Both the position numbers and the translations under genes were made by a program. 64,000 bases of DNA from Trichoderma breve (Eukaryota > Ascomycota > Sordariomycetes > Hypocreales > Hypocreaceae). Below are positions 41,681-53,770 of the stretch, one piece after another (the first letter of the stretch is position 1; each line of letters opens with the position of its first letter). The stretch covers positions 2,046,001 through 2,110,000 of the forward strand of contig NC_079237.1 in assembly GCF_028502605.1 (NCBI RefSeq), given 5' to 3'. The notes beneath the pieces were generated by a model. That model saw only the letters and a program-made list of their open reading frames with translations, was not told the origin of the DNA and searched no databases.

Positions 41681-42157
41681 TCATGAAGTTTTGGGTGCGG
41701 AGCTTGCTTCTTTGGTTTTGCTTTCTAATAGTGCCGCTTCAAGGTTATCGAGCCTGCGAGACATTTCGTCCACTTGCATCATGTTAATATGAGTGAAGGC
41801 ACTTTACTTTAACCTTTCCGCCGCAGTGGCTACTCACTCTTGGCGAATATCTCGGATGAGACCCCAGCAAATTTGTTGGATAGGGAATTCAAGAGGTCTT
41901 CAACAGCGGCTGTAACATCGGCGCTGCTGTCCTCGTTGGCCTGCTTAATCTTGGTTAGTTTGTTCCATGATTGTAGCTGGATCATCTGGTAGCAGATGTG
42001 GTGGCATTCTCGAGGCTTCGTATAGCCGCTGAAAGCAAATGCGTGATTGCAAATGATTCAGGCTGGCTCGTAGTCCCCCATATAATGCAAGTGGTAAAAT
42101 GTAGAGCAGACATACAGGCGCCGGGTTAGAGGCGATAGAGTCACGATTTGATGCCAT
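41681..42157 (-). CDS. HSBP1-like heat shock factor-binding protein
   Basis: 78-residue coiled-coil protein, easily missed because its longest exon is 103 nt. Exons: 42157-42116, 41940-41838 and 41772-41681; both introns have clear branch points (CTAAC and TTAAC). It starts MASNRDSIASNPAP; the core ADVTAAVEDLLNSLSNKFAG and EIFAKMDEMSRRLDNLEAAL matches the HSBP1 family. In animals, HSBP1 binds the trimerisation region of HSF1 and dampens the heat-shock response; the fungal role is less known. The first acceptor could lie three bases earlier, adding one Gln. It ends convergently with the PDI gene. Confidence 0.88.
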
Positions 42158-42806
42158 GTTGACGTGAGATGAGATGAAACGATGCGTATGATTGTTGATT
42201 TTTTTCGGCGGGCAGTGGCGAGAGTCACGTAAAAGACGAGCTGCTGAATTCCCCTCCCTCGAAGCTGCGGGGGGCTATGATGCCGCTTATATATCCGAAG
42301 TGTCTCTGTGTCGGCCTGTTTCAGTTCGAGTTTGACTTCCAAGGAAAGGGGGAGAGTTTGCTCACAGGAATGAAGAGCACGAGTACATGCTGGGCCCCTC
42401 CGTTTGCTCTCCGAAAGTCGTGCTAGGCGGAGACTGGCTTTAGCGTGCTGGCCCTAAAACGGGGGCTTTGTGACAGCGGGCTTCAGTGGCCCCGTAGCGG
42501 CATCAATCGCTGCAGGCGTCCCCTGTAAGCTCGGTGCCCCGCCACAAGCTAGCGCCGCGCTGTGTTTCATTTCGAGGGAGCTTTCGGGTCTCGCTGACCT
42601 TTCGTCACTTCGTAGTCTACCTCCAGCTTGTTGGTTGACGACATCTACACTCTACATCATACACTATCCATCTTCCCTGCGAGCTTCGATCCCCAGCACC
42701 CGCGCCGAGTCGACTCCGAGCAATCCTTGTCCTCGGATTATCTGCGACAAATTATCATGATAGCGGCATAGCCGATTCCGCGGCCTCAACCACTGCGCTG
42801 GGCAGC
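42158..42806. promoter_or_regulatory. Divergent promoter region of HSBP1-like and DSC ligase genes
   Basis: 650 bp between two divergent starts. A GAGTCACGTAAAAG element near 42222 resembles half of the CACGTGA box. No other gene is seen. Confidence 0.5.
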
Positions 42807-45338
42807 ATGCCACTGCCGGAACTCCCCGCCTACAGGGTCCTCGGCATCATCTTCATCCTCTGGTGGATGCTGCCGGGCAGCGAGTACCAGAGCCAGTCGA
42901 TAGCGTTGTCGGATCTCGTTGTCTCACGCCTTGAGCACTATCGCGCATCCCTCGATGTGCTGAACACGACGCGCTGGGGGGATTTTGCTCCCCTGGTGGA
43001 AGAGGGCGATGGCGATCACGCGAGCCCCAAATATGTCAACCTGACGGGGTTTCGAGAGAAAGACCACTTGTCGTGGCAGGACCTGGGCCGGTTTCGTGAA
43101 AGAGGTCTGCAGCTCAGCCGCCATGCCATGCCAGCGGTTGGCGGCGAGCAGCTCTGGGATGTTGCACAGGGGGAGCCGGTATGGGCAAATGCTTCGGGGG
43201 TTCTTCTGGGACAGTGGGTGCGACGCCAGGAGACAATCCCGAGGACATACGAAAGCTACAACCTCAGCGAAAGCGTGCCTTCTATGCATTGGATCGGAGA
43301 TAAAACTGACTGGGCTCGTAACGTAACCGGCAGTACTGGCAGGATCCAGGTACGACTGACGGGCAACGAGACGGTGGCCGAATACGAGCAGCTCTCCACG
43401 GCCGATGCTCCCCTCTCTGGAGGCTTGATACGCAATGTTAAGGCCGTGGTGACTTTTGAAGACACAGAGGGATCAGGACTGAGCTGGGAAATGGTTCTTT
43501 TCGGGGTACATTGGCCACGACAAGGAGTTATCATGATGACGACAACGAGCGAGAAATTCGATGGCGTCTTTGGGCTACCGCATCTGACGCCTGGGCCCGA
43601 CTATTTCCAGTCCAGCCAGCGGTTTCTGAACGAATCCCTCGAGCACACTATAGCTACCAAGGAGAAGAACATCTATTCCGACCAGAGCATACCATGGAAA
43701 TCCAACTTTGAGAGCCCTCTCCACACCCGACATCCCTCCCCACATTGCGAATATGTCATGTATCTTCAAACCCATCCTCCAAGCAGACAGAGCCTGGGCC
43801 TCGGGTCTGCCATTCCCAAGGGAGAGAACATGGCAGAGATGTTGCAAGCCATCGAGTCAGAGCTGGAATCTCCACTCGGTGCGCCCATCAAGCACATCCC
43901 GAAGCTCCAAATGTCGGCAGTGATATACTCACCTGACTGCGGCCTCTTCATGGAGTCAAAGGGGCCTCCGGATTACCCTCGGAGCGAGGCCGACCACCTC
44001 CTCGGCGTGAAATTTGAGGTCCAGATCAGCAGCATCAACCATTGGCTGCTCGCATACGCGGTGATGATGTTTGGCCAGGTCATCTTGCTCAAGGGCCAGA
44101 TGAAGGAGACGTATACCCCGTCTACTCTTGGTCGTGCCAGCTTTTGGACAATTAGTATGATGCTCATCGCCGATGGCATGACTTTCAGCGCGGCGGCGTC
44201 GTGGGTTGCTACGGCTCAGTATACCTTCTTACCGACCCTGACGCTCACGTTTGCGTCTTTTATGTCTATGACCATAGGGGGCAGCCTACTGGCTAAGATT
44301 CACGAGGTTCAAACACCACAGCCTCGAGCTCGTCGTGAAGGGCCCCAAGGCACAGCTAGTCCAAACAGCGAATCGGCCAGTACGGCCTCATCAGCACCGC
44401 TAACGCCAAATCGCACGGGCACGGCAACAGGCCCAATCCTTCCCGGGCCGGTAACGGCAGGGCGTGGCCTCGGCAATCCGGCCGCTGCCAACGTAGGTGC
44501 AGCTGCCAGCATCGCGGATGGCGCTTCAGCCGTGCCTGGCGCACTTCCAGCTGCTGCGAGGCCAATTGTACCGCCTACGCAAACTGCGACGTTTCAATCG
44601 CTTATGGGCCGATTTGTCCTCGTGGGTGCTCTTGTTATGTTCATCAGCGTCTCATCCATAGCATGGTACATGACGGCGCGCTCATGGTTCCTCAACATCT
44701 GCGCCTTTGTCTATCTTTCCATGTGGATCCCCCAGATATATCGCAATATCATCCGCAATTGCCGCCGCGCCCTCAAGTGGCAGTTTGTCATCGGCCAGTC
44801 CCTCCTCCGGCTGCTTCCACTGGCATACTTTTGGCTCAAGCCGGACAACTTCCTCCTCACAAGGACCGAACCACGTGCTTTTGCCCTGCTTGGTCTTTGG
44901 GTCTGGCTGCAGATCTTTGTGCTTGCGACGCAAGATGCCGTAGGGCCTCGATTCGGCATACCTAAGGGCTGGATGCCTGATGCGTGGGACTATCACCCCG
45001 TCCTCAGAGAAGACAATGTCGAGGCCGGGGGCCTACCTATTGGTCTCGGTGCCGAGGACAGCCCGGGTCGTGATCGCAGACGCAGCAGCGAGGATAGAGA
45101 TAAAACTCGTCCTGGCGACGGCACCACGCGAGCTATCGACTGCGCCATCTGCCGCGAGGTGCTCGAGGTCCCCGTCGTCAAGGCCGGAGAAGAAGACATG
45201 AGCGTGACGGGGGTGTTTTCCAGGAGGATGTACATGGTGACCCCTTGCCGCCACATCTTCCACACCCCTTGTCTGGAGAGCTGGATGAAGTTCCGGCTGC
45301 AATGCCCGATATGCAGGGAGGATCTGCCGCCCATTTAG
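42807..45338 (+). CDS. dscA: DSC E3 ubiquitin ligase complex subunit (Dsc1/Tul1)
   Basis: 843-residue membrane RING ubiquitin ligase of the Golgi DSC complex, which in fungi cleaves the SREBP precursor and handles membrane-protein quality control. Single exon. An N-terminal membrane anchor (GIIFILWWML) is followed by a large lumenal region with N-glycosylation sites (NTTRW, NASGV, NLSES, NVTGS). From about 410 come multiple membrane segments (LLAYAVMMFGQVILL, LVGALVMFISVSSIAWYM, AFALLGLWVWLQIFVLA), interrupted by a Pro/Ala-rich loop at about 500-590. The C-terminal RING-H2 from about 780 has CAICREV, CRHIFHTPCLESW and CPICRED, the full ligand set. The layout matches yeast Tul1 and fission yeast Dsc1. 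It is divergent from the HSBP1-like gene. Confidence 0.95.
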   Translation: MPLPELPAYRVLGIIFILWWMLPGSEYQSQSIALSDLVVSRLEHYRASLDVLNTTRWGDFAPLVEEGDGDHASPKYVNLTGFREKDHLSWQDLGRFRERGLQLSRHAMPAVGGEQLWDVAQGEPVWANASGVLLGQWVRRQETIPRTYESYNLSESVPSMHWIGDKTDWARNVTGSTGRIQVRLTGNETVAEYEQLSTADAPLSGGLIRNVKAVVTFEDTEGSGLSWEMVLFGVHWPRQGVIMMTTTSEKFDGVFGLPHLTPGPDYFQSSQRFLNESLEHTIATKEKNIYSDQSIPWKSNFESPLHTRHPSPHCEYVMYLQTHPPSRQSLGLGSAIPKGENMAEMLQAIESELESPLGAPIKHIPKLQMSAVIYSPDCGLFMESKGPPDYPRSEADHLLGVKFEVQISSINHWLLAYAVMMFGQVILLKGQMKETYTPSTLGRASFWTISMMLIADGMTFSAAASWVATAQYTFLPTLTLTFASFMSMTIGGSLLAKIHEVQTPQPRARREGPQGTASPNSESASTASSAPLTPNRTGTATGPILPGPVTAGRGLGNPAAANVGAAASIADGASAVPGALPAAARPIVPPTQTATFQSLMGRFVLVGALVMFISVSSIAWYMTARSWFLNICAFVYLSMWIPQIYRNIIRNCRRALKWQFVIGQSLLRLLPLAYFWLKPDNFLLTRTEPRAFALLGLWVWLQIFVLATQDAVGPRFGIPKGWMPDAWDYHPVLREDNVEAGGLPIGLGAEDSPGRDRRRSSEDRDKTRPGDGTTRAIDCAICREVLEVPVVKAGEEDMSVTGVFSRRMYMVTPCRHIFHTPCLESWMKFRLQCPICREDLPPI

Positions 45339-45903
45339 ATTTGGACAAGCGTAAAACCGGTGACCTATTTTGTACAACAGCGGAACGTGAAGTAACACGA
45401 GAGCGTGATTGGATTTTCTTCATGGCGCCAGAGGGGGAAAAAACATTGCCGGTATATTAATACTACTTTAATCCTCTTTTCGATAGAATACCCAGCACTT
45501 GTATAAGAAATCATGCTGCTTCCTATGTGCATCAACCTTGAATCCTGTTGCGTGAGCTCATATCTCTGTTTTCAACCTCCGAGACTCGCCATATATGAAA
45601 AAGATGGATCAGTAAATAAAGAGCAGATATTCGCCTTGATCATGCAGCTCAACCAAAAACCAAACTGAAAAAAAAAAAACCAAGACATAAGAAGACATAG
45701 GAGAAAAGAAATATAGCTCATGGTCCTCATAGTAACATTACCACTCATCATCATTACGTCTTTACCCAGACAATCCAAAACAGCATGACCGATACTCCCC
45801 CAAAGAACTTTGACATAAATAGTCATAACTTGTTGGCATAGCAAAGAAATCGCAAAAAAGAATAGTAAAAAGGCGTGAGCAAAGAGGGGCGCATGCGTGG
45901 TCT
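45339..45903. other. Convergent 3' intergenic region
   Basis: 565 bp between the converging DSC ligase and zinc-cluster genes; AT-rich, with a run of twelve A near 45668. No gene. Confidence 0.5.
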
Positions 45904-48187
45904 TCACCATGTGATTCGGGTCGCTTTGTGTCGTCGGTCCTTCATCCCCTGACGCAAATCTCGAGATCCCACAGTGAGCTGAGCGAATCTCTCCCGTAAA
46001 TCAAAATCAACAGATTGAACCATGATCCTCTTTTCCTCTGGAATCGCTCGGCTTGGAAGAACAGCCTGTGTTGGCCCACCAGGAAGATTCATCTCAGGAA
46101 AAGGATTCTCGGACTCTTCCACCTCCATAATCCATTGAGCAATGTTGGCAGTCAGCTCGCTGTCCCACATGCCTTCTCGCCGAGCGCTGCTCCTCAAAAG
46201 TTGGATTGCTTCTCGCCTGACGTTCGGCTCTCTACATTTAGTAGCCACGACAAAGAGCGGCGGTACAATCCCAAGGTCTGCGGAGAAGCTGGGCTTGATA
46301 TGATGAGCTGTGTATTTTCCTGCCCTAAACGCAGGCAGTGGTGTGCTGTGTTGCTGCTTGCACCTCTGTGGATCGGGGCATCGCTCGGTAGCCGCTCGCT
46401 TCTCGTCATCGCCAACTACCTCCCAGCCTAGACTGACAATGGCCTTGAAATGGGGGAGGAAACCATCAAACTGAACCTCAGCATCGCAGAAGATCGTCAA
46501 GAATATGACATTTGTGTTGATCTGAAACATTTTCAAGGCTGCTATGCCGGATTTCTCCAAGAGATTCATGCCAGGTTGCAGCCGTGATTGGAAGATGGGT
46601 TCAAAAGCCTCTGACCACGAGTCAATTTGGCCCTGAAATGTGGCACCTAATTGCCTCCAGGATGGAGGTAAAGTGTAAGAAGGTTCTTTTTTAGCATGCT
46701 GTAAGTGTTCGATGAATCGCAGCAACATCTCGCAGAGCTGATCTGAAGCCAGGCGAGCTTCTCGTAAAGATGAAAATTGATGGGGTATGAGCCTGGACGG
46801 CTGAGGTGAACCCATATCCGAGAGGGGTGAGGATGGGTCTTGTAAGCTCTGAGGGCCCAGTTGAATCACATATGGATGGGGAAAATGGAAAGCCATGTCG
46901 TACGATTTGGCCTGAATTGCCAATCGTGTGAAAATGATTAGCAGGTCCTCTTCAACCCGTTCATTGGACTGAGGGGCTTGCGTCCGATCATATTGAATCC
47001 GAGCCAGGAGCCCCAATCCCGTTTGAATTTGGACAATGGCCTGCCGATGATCACCAATAAAGGAGTCAAAACAGGCCAACAAGACGCTGGCCATCAGACG
47101 GGTCTTGTTGGTTGCCAGCTTGTTACCGCTGAGATGCAGCATGGCATTGCAGGCTTCCGAATATTTCCTAACGGCAACCTGCCAATGACACATGACCGAG
47201 TCCAACCGGCTCATAGCACCCGGTAGCGGTGTCGAGTCCGGTTCGCAAGACTGTTCAAGCGTCTTATACAAGGCACCAAGAGCCACGACGGCGTGTCGAA
47301 TGGACGGTTCGAAGTGGCATTCCTGTAGAACGCGCTGTGTCCAAAAGGTCGAATCAAAGTATCCAGACAACTCTGAGGCCGTCTGGACTCGGAAAAGATC
47401 AAAGTACAGACTTTCAGTATGCATCAATGCCAAGTTGTGAGATGGCTCATAGACGAAAGGCATGGTGGCATTGGAGGCGAGAGGTTTGGTCTGCCGTTTG
47501 CGACGGTTGACACGCCGAGGTGGGAGCATAATGGTGTGACCTGTGAGCAAAAGGCTGGCAGTGGTTGAAGTTGAAGCGCTCGCAATAGTGCTTGGCGCTG
47601 GCTGCAGATGTTGGAACCCAGCCGATGCGGCAACCAAAGGCTTTGGAGCAATGCGGACGTCAAGGGCAGCCCTGGTTCCGCGGCTAGGTGCCGGATAGCC
47701 AGTGCATTCCTTCTTGCTACGGACGCACTGCGAGCAAGCCGGACGCATCTCATCGCACTTGATGCGCCGCTGTCTGTAGACGGAGCTTGTCAGCAGTTTG
47801 CCCGAGATGAGGTGCTAGGGGTGTGAGGAGAGGAGAGAGCAGTGGGGAAGGAGAAGCAGAAGGATTATCATAGTCGGCATCATAATAAGAGGTTATACAC
47901 TCCATGGCTACGTTAAAATTCGAATGTCCTTACTTGCAATTCAAGCATCCCGTCTTGACCTTGGGATTGCTTCGTCGATTTCGCTTTTTAGGCGCCTCGC
48001 TACCACTGCCGCTAGCACTGCCATTGTCGCGGCCAATGGCTGAAGCCATGGACAAGCCAATGCTACTCGAAGACGACGATGGCTCCATGCCGTCAGGATC
48101 GGGAGAGCCCGTTGGAGTCGCAGCTGGAGTTTGGTATGAGTTCTCAGCCGAGACCGTAGCCGCCGGCCCGGGGCCAGGAGCAGCCAT
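45904..48187 (-). CDS. Zn2Cys6 transcription factor with fungal-specific domain
   Basis: 707-residue nuclear regulator. Exons 48187-47934 and 47773-45904. The 5' frame extends to a GTG at 48226, but the first ATG is at 48187 (MAAPGPGPAATV). The cluster, C-x2-C-x6-C-x6-C-x2-C-x6-C, is split after the second Cys codon by a 160-nt intron: KTGCLNCK before, RRIKCDEMRPACSQCVRSKK after. KKRNRRSNPKVK supplies a basic flank. The remaining roughly 600 residues match the second class of fungal-specific transcription factor domain: SELSGYFDSTFWTQRVLQEC, HAVVALGALYK and MLHLSGNK. Such proteins regulate diverse metabolism; the target is unknown. The neighbours (DSC ligase and an intergenic desert) give no clue. 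Confidence 0.92.
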
Positions 48188-48824
48188 GGCAAGGATGGAG
48201 AGAGAGGAAGGTGAGAGAGAGCCCACGCTGCTGGGGATTGTACAGCTAACGAAGCGTCATACAGGCAGTAGAATCTGCGCCCGGTTCGCAAAATAGAGGC
48301 AAAGAGAAGAAGAAGAAGAAGAAGCAAAAAATAAAGTATTGAAGATTCGGGGGAACGTATGGCGGGGATTTGTAGAACGGGGAGGCGACCACTCTTATCA
48401 GTATAGGTCAATTGACGGGAAGCTATGCGCCTAGCAGGTCGTAGCTGCCGTCGTAGCGAAGCTACCTAGCCCGTAGAGTGGAGTCGAGGCGAGACAACGG
48501 ATGCCGCTATTGTGATACACCTCAGGTACAAGAGCTTCCATGTACAAGTACAAGTGTCTCGATCCTCGATCCTGGTGCCCGTACTCGTACAGCGCAGAGC
48601 CAGAGCCTGGCGGAGGAGGTGAGACAGACGTGCATGAGAGAGGGGAAACATGGGAAATATAACAAGACAACAGGCCAAGAGGTAACAACGAGGCGACTAG
48701 TGTACGAGTACCTATGAGAGAGCAAGCAGTACTCGTACAGGGCAGGGCAGGGCATACTGGGGCAGCCTTGGACGGCTCGAATGCGCCAAATCACCAGGTC
48801 CACCGGCCAATTCATGCTGGAGCC

Positions 48825-48882
48825 GCAGACAGACACAAACACAGACGTAGAGGCAGACGCAGACGCAAACGCAGACGCAGAG
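48825..48882. repeat. Imperfect GCAGAC hexamer array
   Basis: Roughly nine units of CAGACG/CAGACA/CAAACG type in tandem, about 640 bp upstream of the zinc-cluster gene start. Confidence 0.8.
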
Positions 48883-49130
48883 TCGCTGACAACATGGAAC
48901 CGTGTATGCACATGCCGCCGCCGTCATGCAGGTCCCCCATAGCCCAGACAGGGCTGCTTCGGTAGGCTGTTGATTACATGTATGGAGTACAATGCGGTGT
49001 ACAGTACGTACGGCGCGGTGGGAATACAAGGAAATAAATGCTACCGGACCCAGCCTAACCAGTCCCGTAGTGGCCGTTGGTAGCCATATATCGACATGGA
49101 AGCCGTTGGGTCTCTGGCAGTTGGTACCAA

Positions 49131-49166
49131 ACAGGTAGTAGGACAGGTACTAGGACAGGTACTAGG
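49131..49166. repeat. Three tandem copies of a 12-bp unit
   Basis: ACAGGTAGTAGG followed by two exact copies of ACAGGTACTAGG. Further GGTAC motifs follow at 49165-49180. Confidence 0.9.
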
Positions 49167-51469
49167 TACACGGTACTTGGGCGACAGCCGGTGACAGGTG
49201 CGTTAATGTGCATGCAATGGACTCGATGCATCGTGGCAACGCCCGCCAGGATGAACTGGCGATGAGCTTGTTGGGGCGGTGGAGGACGTGCATTGCGTTG
49301 CGTGCACTTCTGAGTGGCAGTTGACGGCATGCAGGTATCACCGGGGTCTCTTCGACACTTCCGGGAGACGCCATCGCGCCACCGACCCAGGTAGCAATAC
49401 TAGCCGGCTACCTACCTACTCGTTGTACTTGCCTGACAGGCGGATAAATGGCCATGGATGTCAAAGTGCCGCCAACGGATGTCTCCACGATGTCGAGCCC
49501 ATATGAGACAAGAGAGCCACCACACGTACTAGGTAATACGGACCGTCAGTGAGCAAAGGCAGTCCAACATAGAGTTTGACAAGGAACAAGATGTCAGATG
49601 GGCCACTGCCATCATACGTTACCAATGGGGACTTGACGCGGCTGTCCTCTTGTACTCCCTTGTTCGCCGTCTTGTACCAGCATCTACCGTTGGGATGGTG
49701 GGGATGCCCTCAATGAATGAAAGTCAACTGACGCCTTTATTGCCATGCCGCCGACCTGCATCTTTCCTCTTTCCCCTTCTACATCGCCTAACCCGCGCTA
49801 CCAAAGTTCAAGTCACCTCGCACCAACTCGGCACACGTATAGTCGCACTTTAGCTCGCGGCGGAAGGCCCCGAATCGCCCATTTCAGACGCACGCTGCCC
49901 TCCAAAGATCCCGCTAGGCGCCTCTATTTGGTCCAAACCGCACTCTAGCGGCACTTTTTTGGCTGCTGCTGTCAATCTGATCTCTTGCCTGTCCATGGAC
50001 TTGCACCAACGCATCGATGGAGCATGCGACAAGGCAAGATTGACGATCCACGTGTCGCTGCCGCCACATGACTGCAGTTGAGGTTCATCCAGGTTCAAGT
50101 TGGTAACGGCAATGACACCCGTATCTGCTTCTGTACTGTTTTATACCTGTGCAAATGCCTTAGTACTTCTGCCAGTGCTAAAATTAAAGGTACCGCTTGT
50201 CTGTGCCGATACATCACCAAGTTGCACCGAAAAGCTCACGCATTCCCCCCTCTTTCGCTCACCTCCTCTTTGCATGCAGCTTGCCGGAGCTTGTCGCTGT
50301 AGGATGCACTACCTGTACGTTCCGGCTCTGCTCCGTATGCATGTACCTGCTGCAGGTGGCCGCTTCAGTCCCTTTGGGGCCAGCCAGCTTGTTGCGGTCA
50401 GCCCAAGCTGTCGTAGCCGATGCTCTCGGACATCATCTCCGGTATAATTTGATCCGAGTCCGTCAGAGACGTGGTTATGGAACTATTTCGTACGCAACGT
50501 TTGCATCCGTCACTATTGCTTGATATGCCTCAATTCATTCTTCAGAAAATAAGCACATGTAGTCGATGGAGATGCCTTGGTGAATCAAAGTGCTCTTAAA
50601 TAAGGAGGAAACACAAAAGACATGCCTGCCTAGGTATGAAAGTAGCATTGTGATCTGAAACTCATTCGGGGTTTTATTCGCAAGCCCGATGAAGGGAAAC
50701 TCTGTCTTTAGACACATGTGACCCTCCTGTACGCTCAGGATCTTCGTCAGTACAGGGTTCGACTCTCTAGAGCCCATTTAAACACAGCAATTCTCTAATT
50801 GCCCGGCTGGCAGTGACACTATGGATGTCATTGTTCTAATTATAGATAGATAAAGACCCCATCACCGATTTTCCCTGTAGAATCACGGTCAATTTGCTAT
50901 CTGGCTCCATTCTCTACTCTGGCTTTCCGGGACACAAAATTTTGCAGTATTAATAGCTTTAGGGTAGTATTGAGCTCGTAGGGCGACTTACCGATTGAGA
51001 ACTGTTCCGCCCTACTTTTAGCTGGTGCCGTGTGGTGATAGTCTGCAGAATCGAGGCATTGTACGATCAATGACTTGCTAGCTCAGACAGGTAGCTTAGT
51101 TCTGCAAGGGTGTTTGGTTTATTTTCCGAAATATGAATATTGGTACATTTATAAAGAGGCACCAAATGGTGGGAAAGCCGGCGTGTTTGTAGTATCACCA
51201 CAGGTAGCCGGCGGAAGTCATCTGATTGGCTACATCCAGCCACTGGCCCGCAGAAAAGTTGTGATGATTCGAGCACTCGGCTTGAATTCGAGAACTTCAA
51301 TTGACCATCGCGATTACTTCCTTCTACGACTCCATCCAGCTGTGTTGCGCATTCGAGGCTATCCAATTTCTTAAACAGCACACGACTAGACGAATGGTCT
51401 ATCGATAGTCCAACACCACATAAACGCACCCTTTGTCGGTCTCTCCAATACACTCTAGCAAATTGCAAG

Positions 51470-52012
51470 ATGGCAGCACAGCCCGAGAACCCGCCGCTGC
51501 CGCCTCGAAATGAATTCATACACAACTCAGCGCTTGCAGGAGCAATAATTACTCCATTAGCTATGCTGCTGCCCCCCAGAAAAGCCGACATCCGAATGTT
51601 CGTTCTGGTGGGAGCATTCTCACTCTGCACAAACCAACTTGCCTACGAGTACACCGGCCAATCTATATACGCACGAATGGGAAGCCGCGTGGGCTCAATA
51701 TTCGACACGGGGCTACCAGAAGGCGCAAAGAGGACCCAGCAGCTATTGAAGGAACAGAGGGAGAGAGAGGCCGCGAAGAAAGCATCCGAGTCGGATGGCA
51801 AAAGCCGGCTCAAGGACATCTGGATGGGCGGCGAGGGAGAAGACTGGAAAGAGAAGAGGGCTGAGGAGCACAAGCAGAGCTTTCGAGAGGGCAAGGGCAT
51901 GAGCGATATCATTTTTGACCAGATTGCCGACGTGTGGAGCGGCAACTGGAGAGGCAAGGCGAACAAGGACGATTCTACTTTGGCCGAGTCGCAGAGCGAG
52001 AAGAAGAAATAG
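51470..52012 (+). CDS. Small fungal membrane protein of unknown function
   Basis: Single-exon 180-residue protein. Residues about 20-38 (SALAGAIITPLAMLLPP) and 43-58 (MFVLVGAFSLCTNQLAY) are likely membrane segments joined by a short basic loop. The rest is a charged, soluble helix-rich tail, including AKRTQQLLKEQREREAAKK and LKDIWMGGEGEDWKEKRAEE. From memory, related fungal entries are often labelled rhomboid family, but there is no GxSG serine or catalytic His here, and the length is far below a rhomboid core, so I do not accept that label. A mitochondrial or ER membrane location is possible. Real gene likely; function unknown. Confidence 0.78.
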   Translation: MAAQPENPPLPPRNEFIHNSALAGAIITPLAMLLPPRKADIRMFVLVGAFSLCTNQLAYEYTGQSIYARMGSRVGSIFDTGLPEGAKRTQQLLKEQREREAAKKASESDGKSRLKDIWMGGEGEDWKEKRAEEHKQSFREGKGMSDIIFDQIADVWSGNWRGKANKDDSTLAESQSEKKK

Positions 52013-53770
52013 TCCCGGGGTCTACAGCATCTGGGTGATGATGTCGATGCAATGCAGCATCTTTCTATAACGATTTTGTACTAGTAGGGTGGCATGATTG
52101 TATGATATATTGTGTATAATGTAGGTATGTACCAAATACGGCGGCTCAGATATGACGACGATGAGGGGTCTCGTTACTCAAAAGGTGCAGTGGGTGCGAT
52201 GGGTGCGAGGTCACCGAAAAGCTATGAGGGGTAAAAGGAAGTAAAAATAATAATTACTCATCTCTTCTTGAGCAAAAAAGGGCATTTGGCAAGGGGAGAT
52301 AGCATAGGACAGGGTATTTGAAGCTTAAGATAGGAAGTGCCTATCATTTAGCACCCCAATTTTGATATCCAGCAGCTCCCATCAAAAATTTGATGGTAGT
52401 GATGATACCAAATACCAGACGAGCATACTAAGTAGTAGTCATGGCAGTGAATCCTAAGAAAATATAGCTATAGTTGCAGATTCTTAAAGAACTGCCCTTC
52501 ACACCCGGTTTCGATGATCAAAGTTTACGTAGTCGTTGGGATATTGACTGTGTGAGGTTGCTAAATATAACATCAATCGGAGGCCCATTATTACAGCCTA
52601 GAAGACGTAAGTATGTACTGTAGCAACGCCTTGCACTGTGGCGTCGCGGTCGAATATCACTTGATAGAGCTGGGCGATTTAGCAGCACCAACTGTGCTGC
52701 TCGTATCTCAGTAGTACTAATGCAGTCTGAGCCACCTACTTGTCGTCAACGGGTGTCCTAGTAAAAGGCACAGAAGGTCCTGATTAGCCTCGTGCGATTT
52801 GCTTGTACGATTCCGGATCGATGTTTCGATAGAGCTCTGTTCATGCCCAAAGTGTGCACCAGCTGATTTGTTACCGATGACTTGTCCCTGCTTTGGTGAG
52901 ACCTGACGGAATGAGCAGCCATGGTGCGAAAAAGGCGTCAAAGTCCATCCATCCCGTCAAAGGATGTGCGGCTAAGAGCACTGTTAAGGGCAACAAGCTG
53001 GACAATCAGGCCAAAATAGCAAAGCCCGCCACAGCAATCCAGTCATTTTCTGGCTGATCGACGCCAAGTTCCAGCTCAGCACAGCCCAGCCCCCTGGGCC
53101 CACCCACGTCAGCGTGCTGTGCATGCCACTGCCGTAGGATTTTTCGATCGGAGGTTAGTTGATGGGAGGTTCAAGGTTATTTATAAGGAAATACGCATCA
53201 GCTGCTGCTTGCCTTTCCTTGGTCGCCCTTTTGTTTCTTTTCTCTCTTTACGACGAGCCTCTGCCAGTCTTTTATTTGTTTCATCTTGTCTGCATCTTAT
53301 AGACGCCCCGCCGCGATTCGAGGCCTGAAACACCGGCAAGCCTGTGTCAGTGGCAATTTAACGGCCTGATCCATCAAATCATTGCATGCGCACAGGCCGA
53401 CAGGGGCCTCTGCAGCGTCTGAGCTCCGTAGACCTGGTACGAATCGCTGCCGACGGAATACCAGTACATCGCACATCGTATCCACTACGTAATCGCCTGG
53501 CAAACATCAAAGCAAGGCATACTACTAAAGTATTTGGAGCCGCTTTTCTCCTGCCCTCCTACATACCTCATACCTCGTACCATCCTCATCTTCGACGCAT
53601 CCGTCCGCTCGCTGAACCTGCTGCAACTCACTCCTTTAACGATTTACCGCTTCTGAGGACAATCACAGACAGTCACTTGATCTTGTCCTTGGCGTCGCTT
53701 CGCTTCTCCTCAATTCCATCGCTTCTTCTCCTCCGCGTGGCGTCAGAGCCCGCTGGACAGCTCTTTCGCC
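52013..53770. other. Intergenic region before rhomboid gene
   Basis: About 1.76 kb. AT-rich 3' flank (52060-52130), then unremarkable sequence; a long pyrimidine-rich leader (53530-53740) precedes the rhomboid start. No RNA gene or repeat seen. Confidence 0.5.

Larger units (their letters stand above)
48188..51469. other. Gene-free region upstream of zinc-cluster gene
   Basis: About 3.3 kb. Contains an AAG microsatellite (48304-48325), a GCAGAC-type hexamer array at 48825 and a 12-bp tandem repeat at 49131. Open frames are short and overlap on both strands. No RNA gene is recognised; a GGTTCGACTC at 50756 lacks the rest of a tRNA. Confidence 0.55.

Noticed and set aside
50750..50780. GGTTCGACTC resembling a tRNA T-arm
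   Set aside because: The flanking bases do not pair as a T stem, and there is no D-arm or anticodon arm at the right distance.
51470..52012. Rhomboid label for the 180-residue protein
   Set aside because: No GxSG serine, no catalytic His and too few membrane segments.
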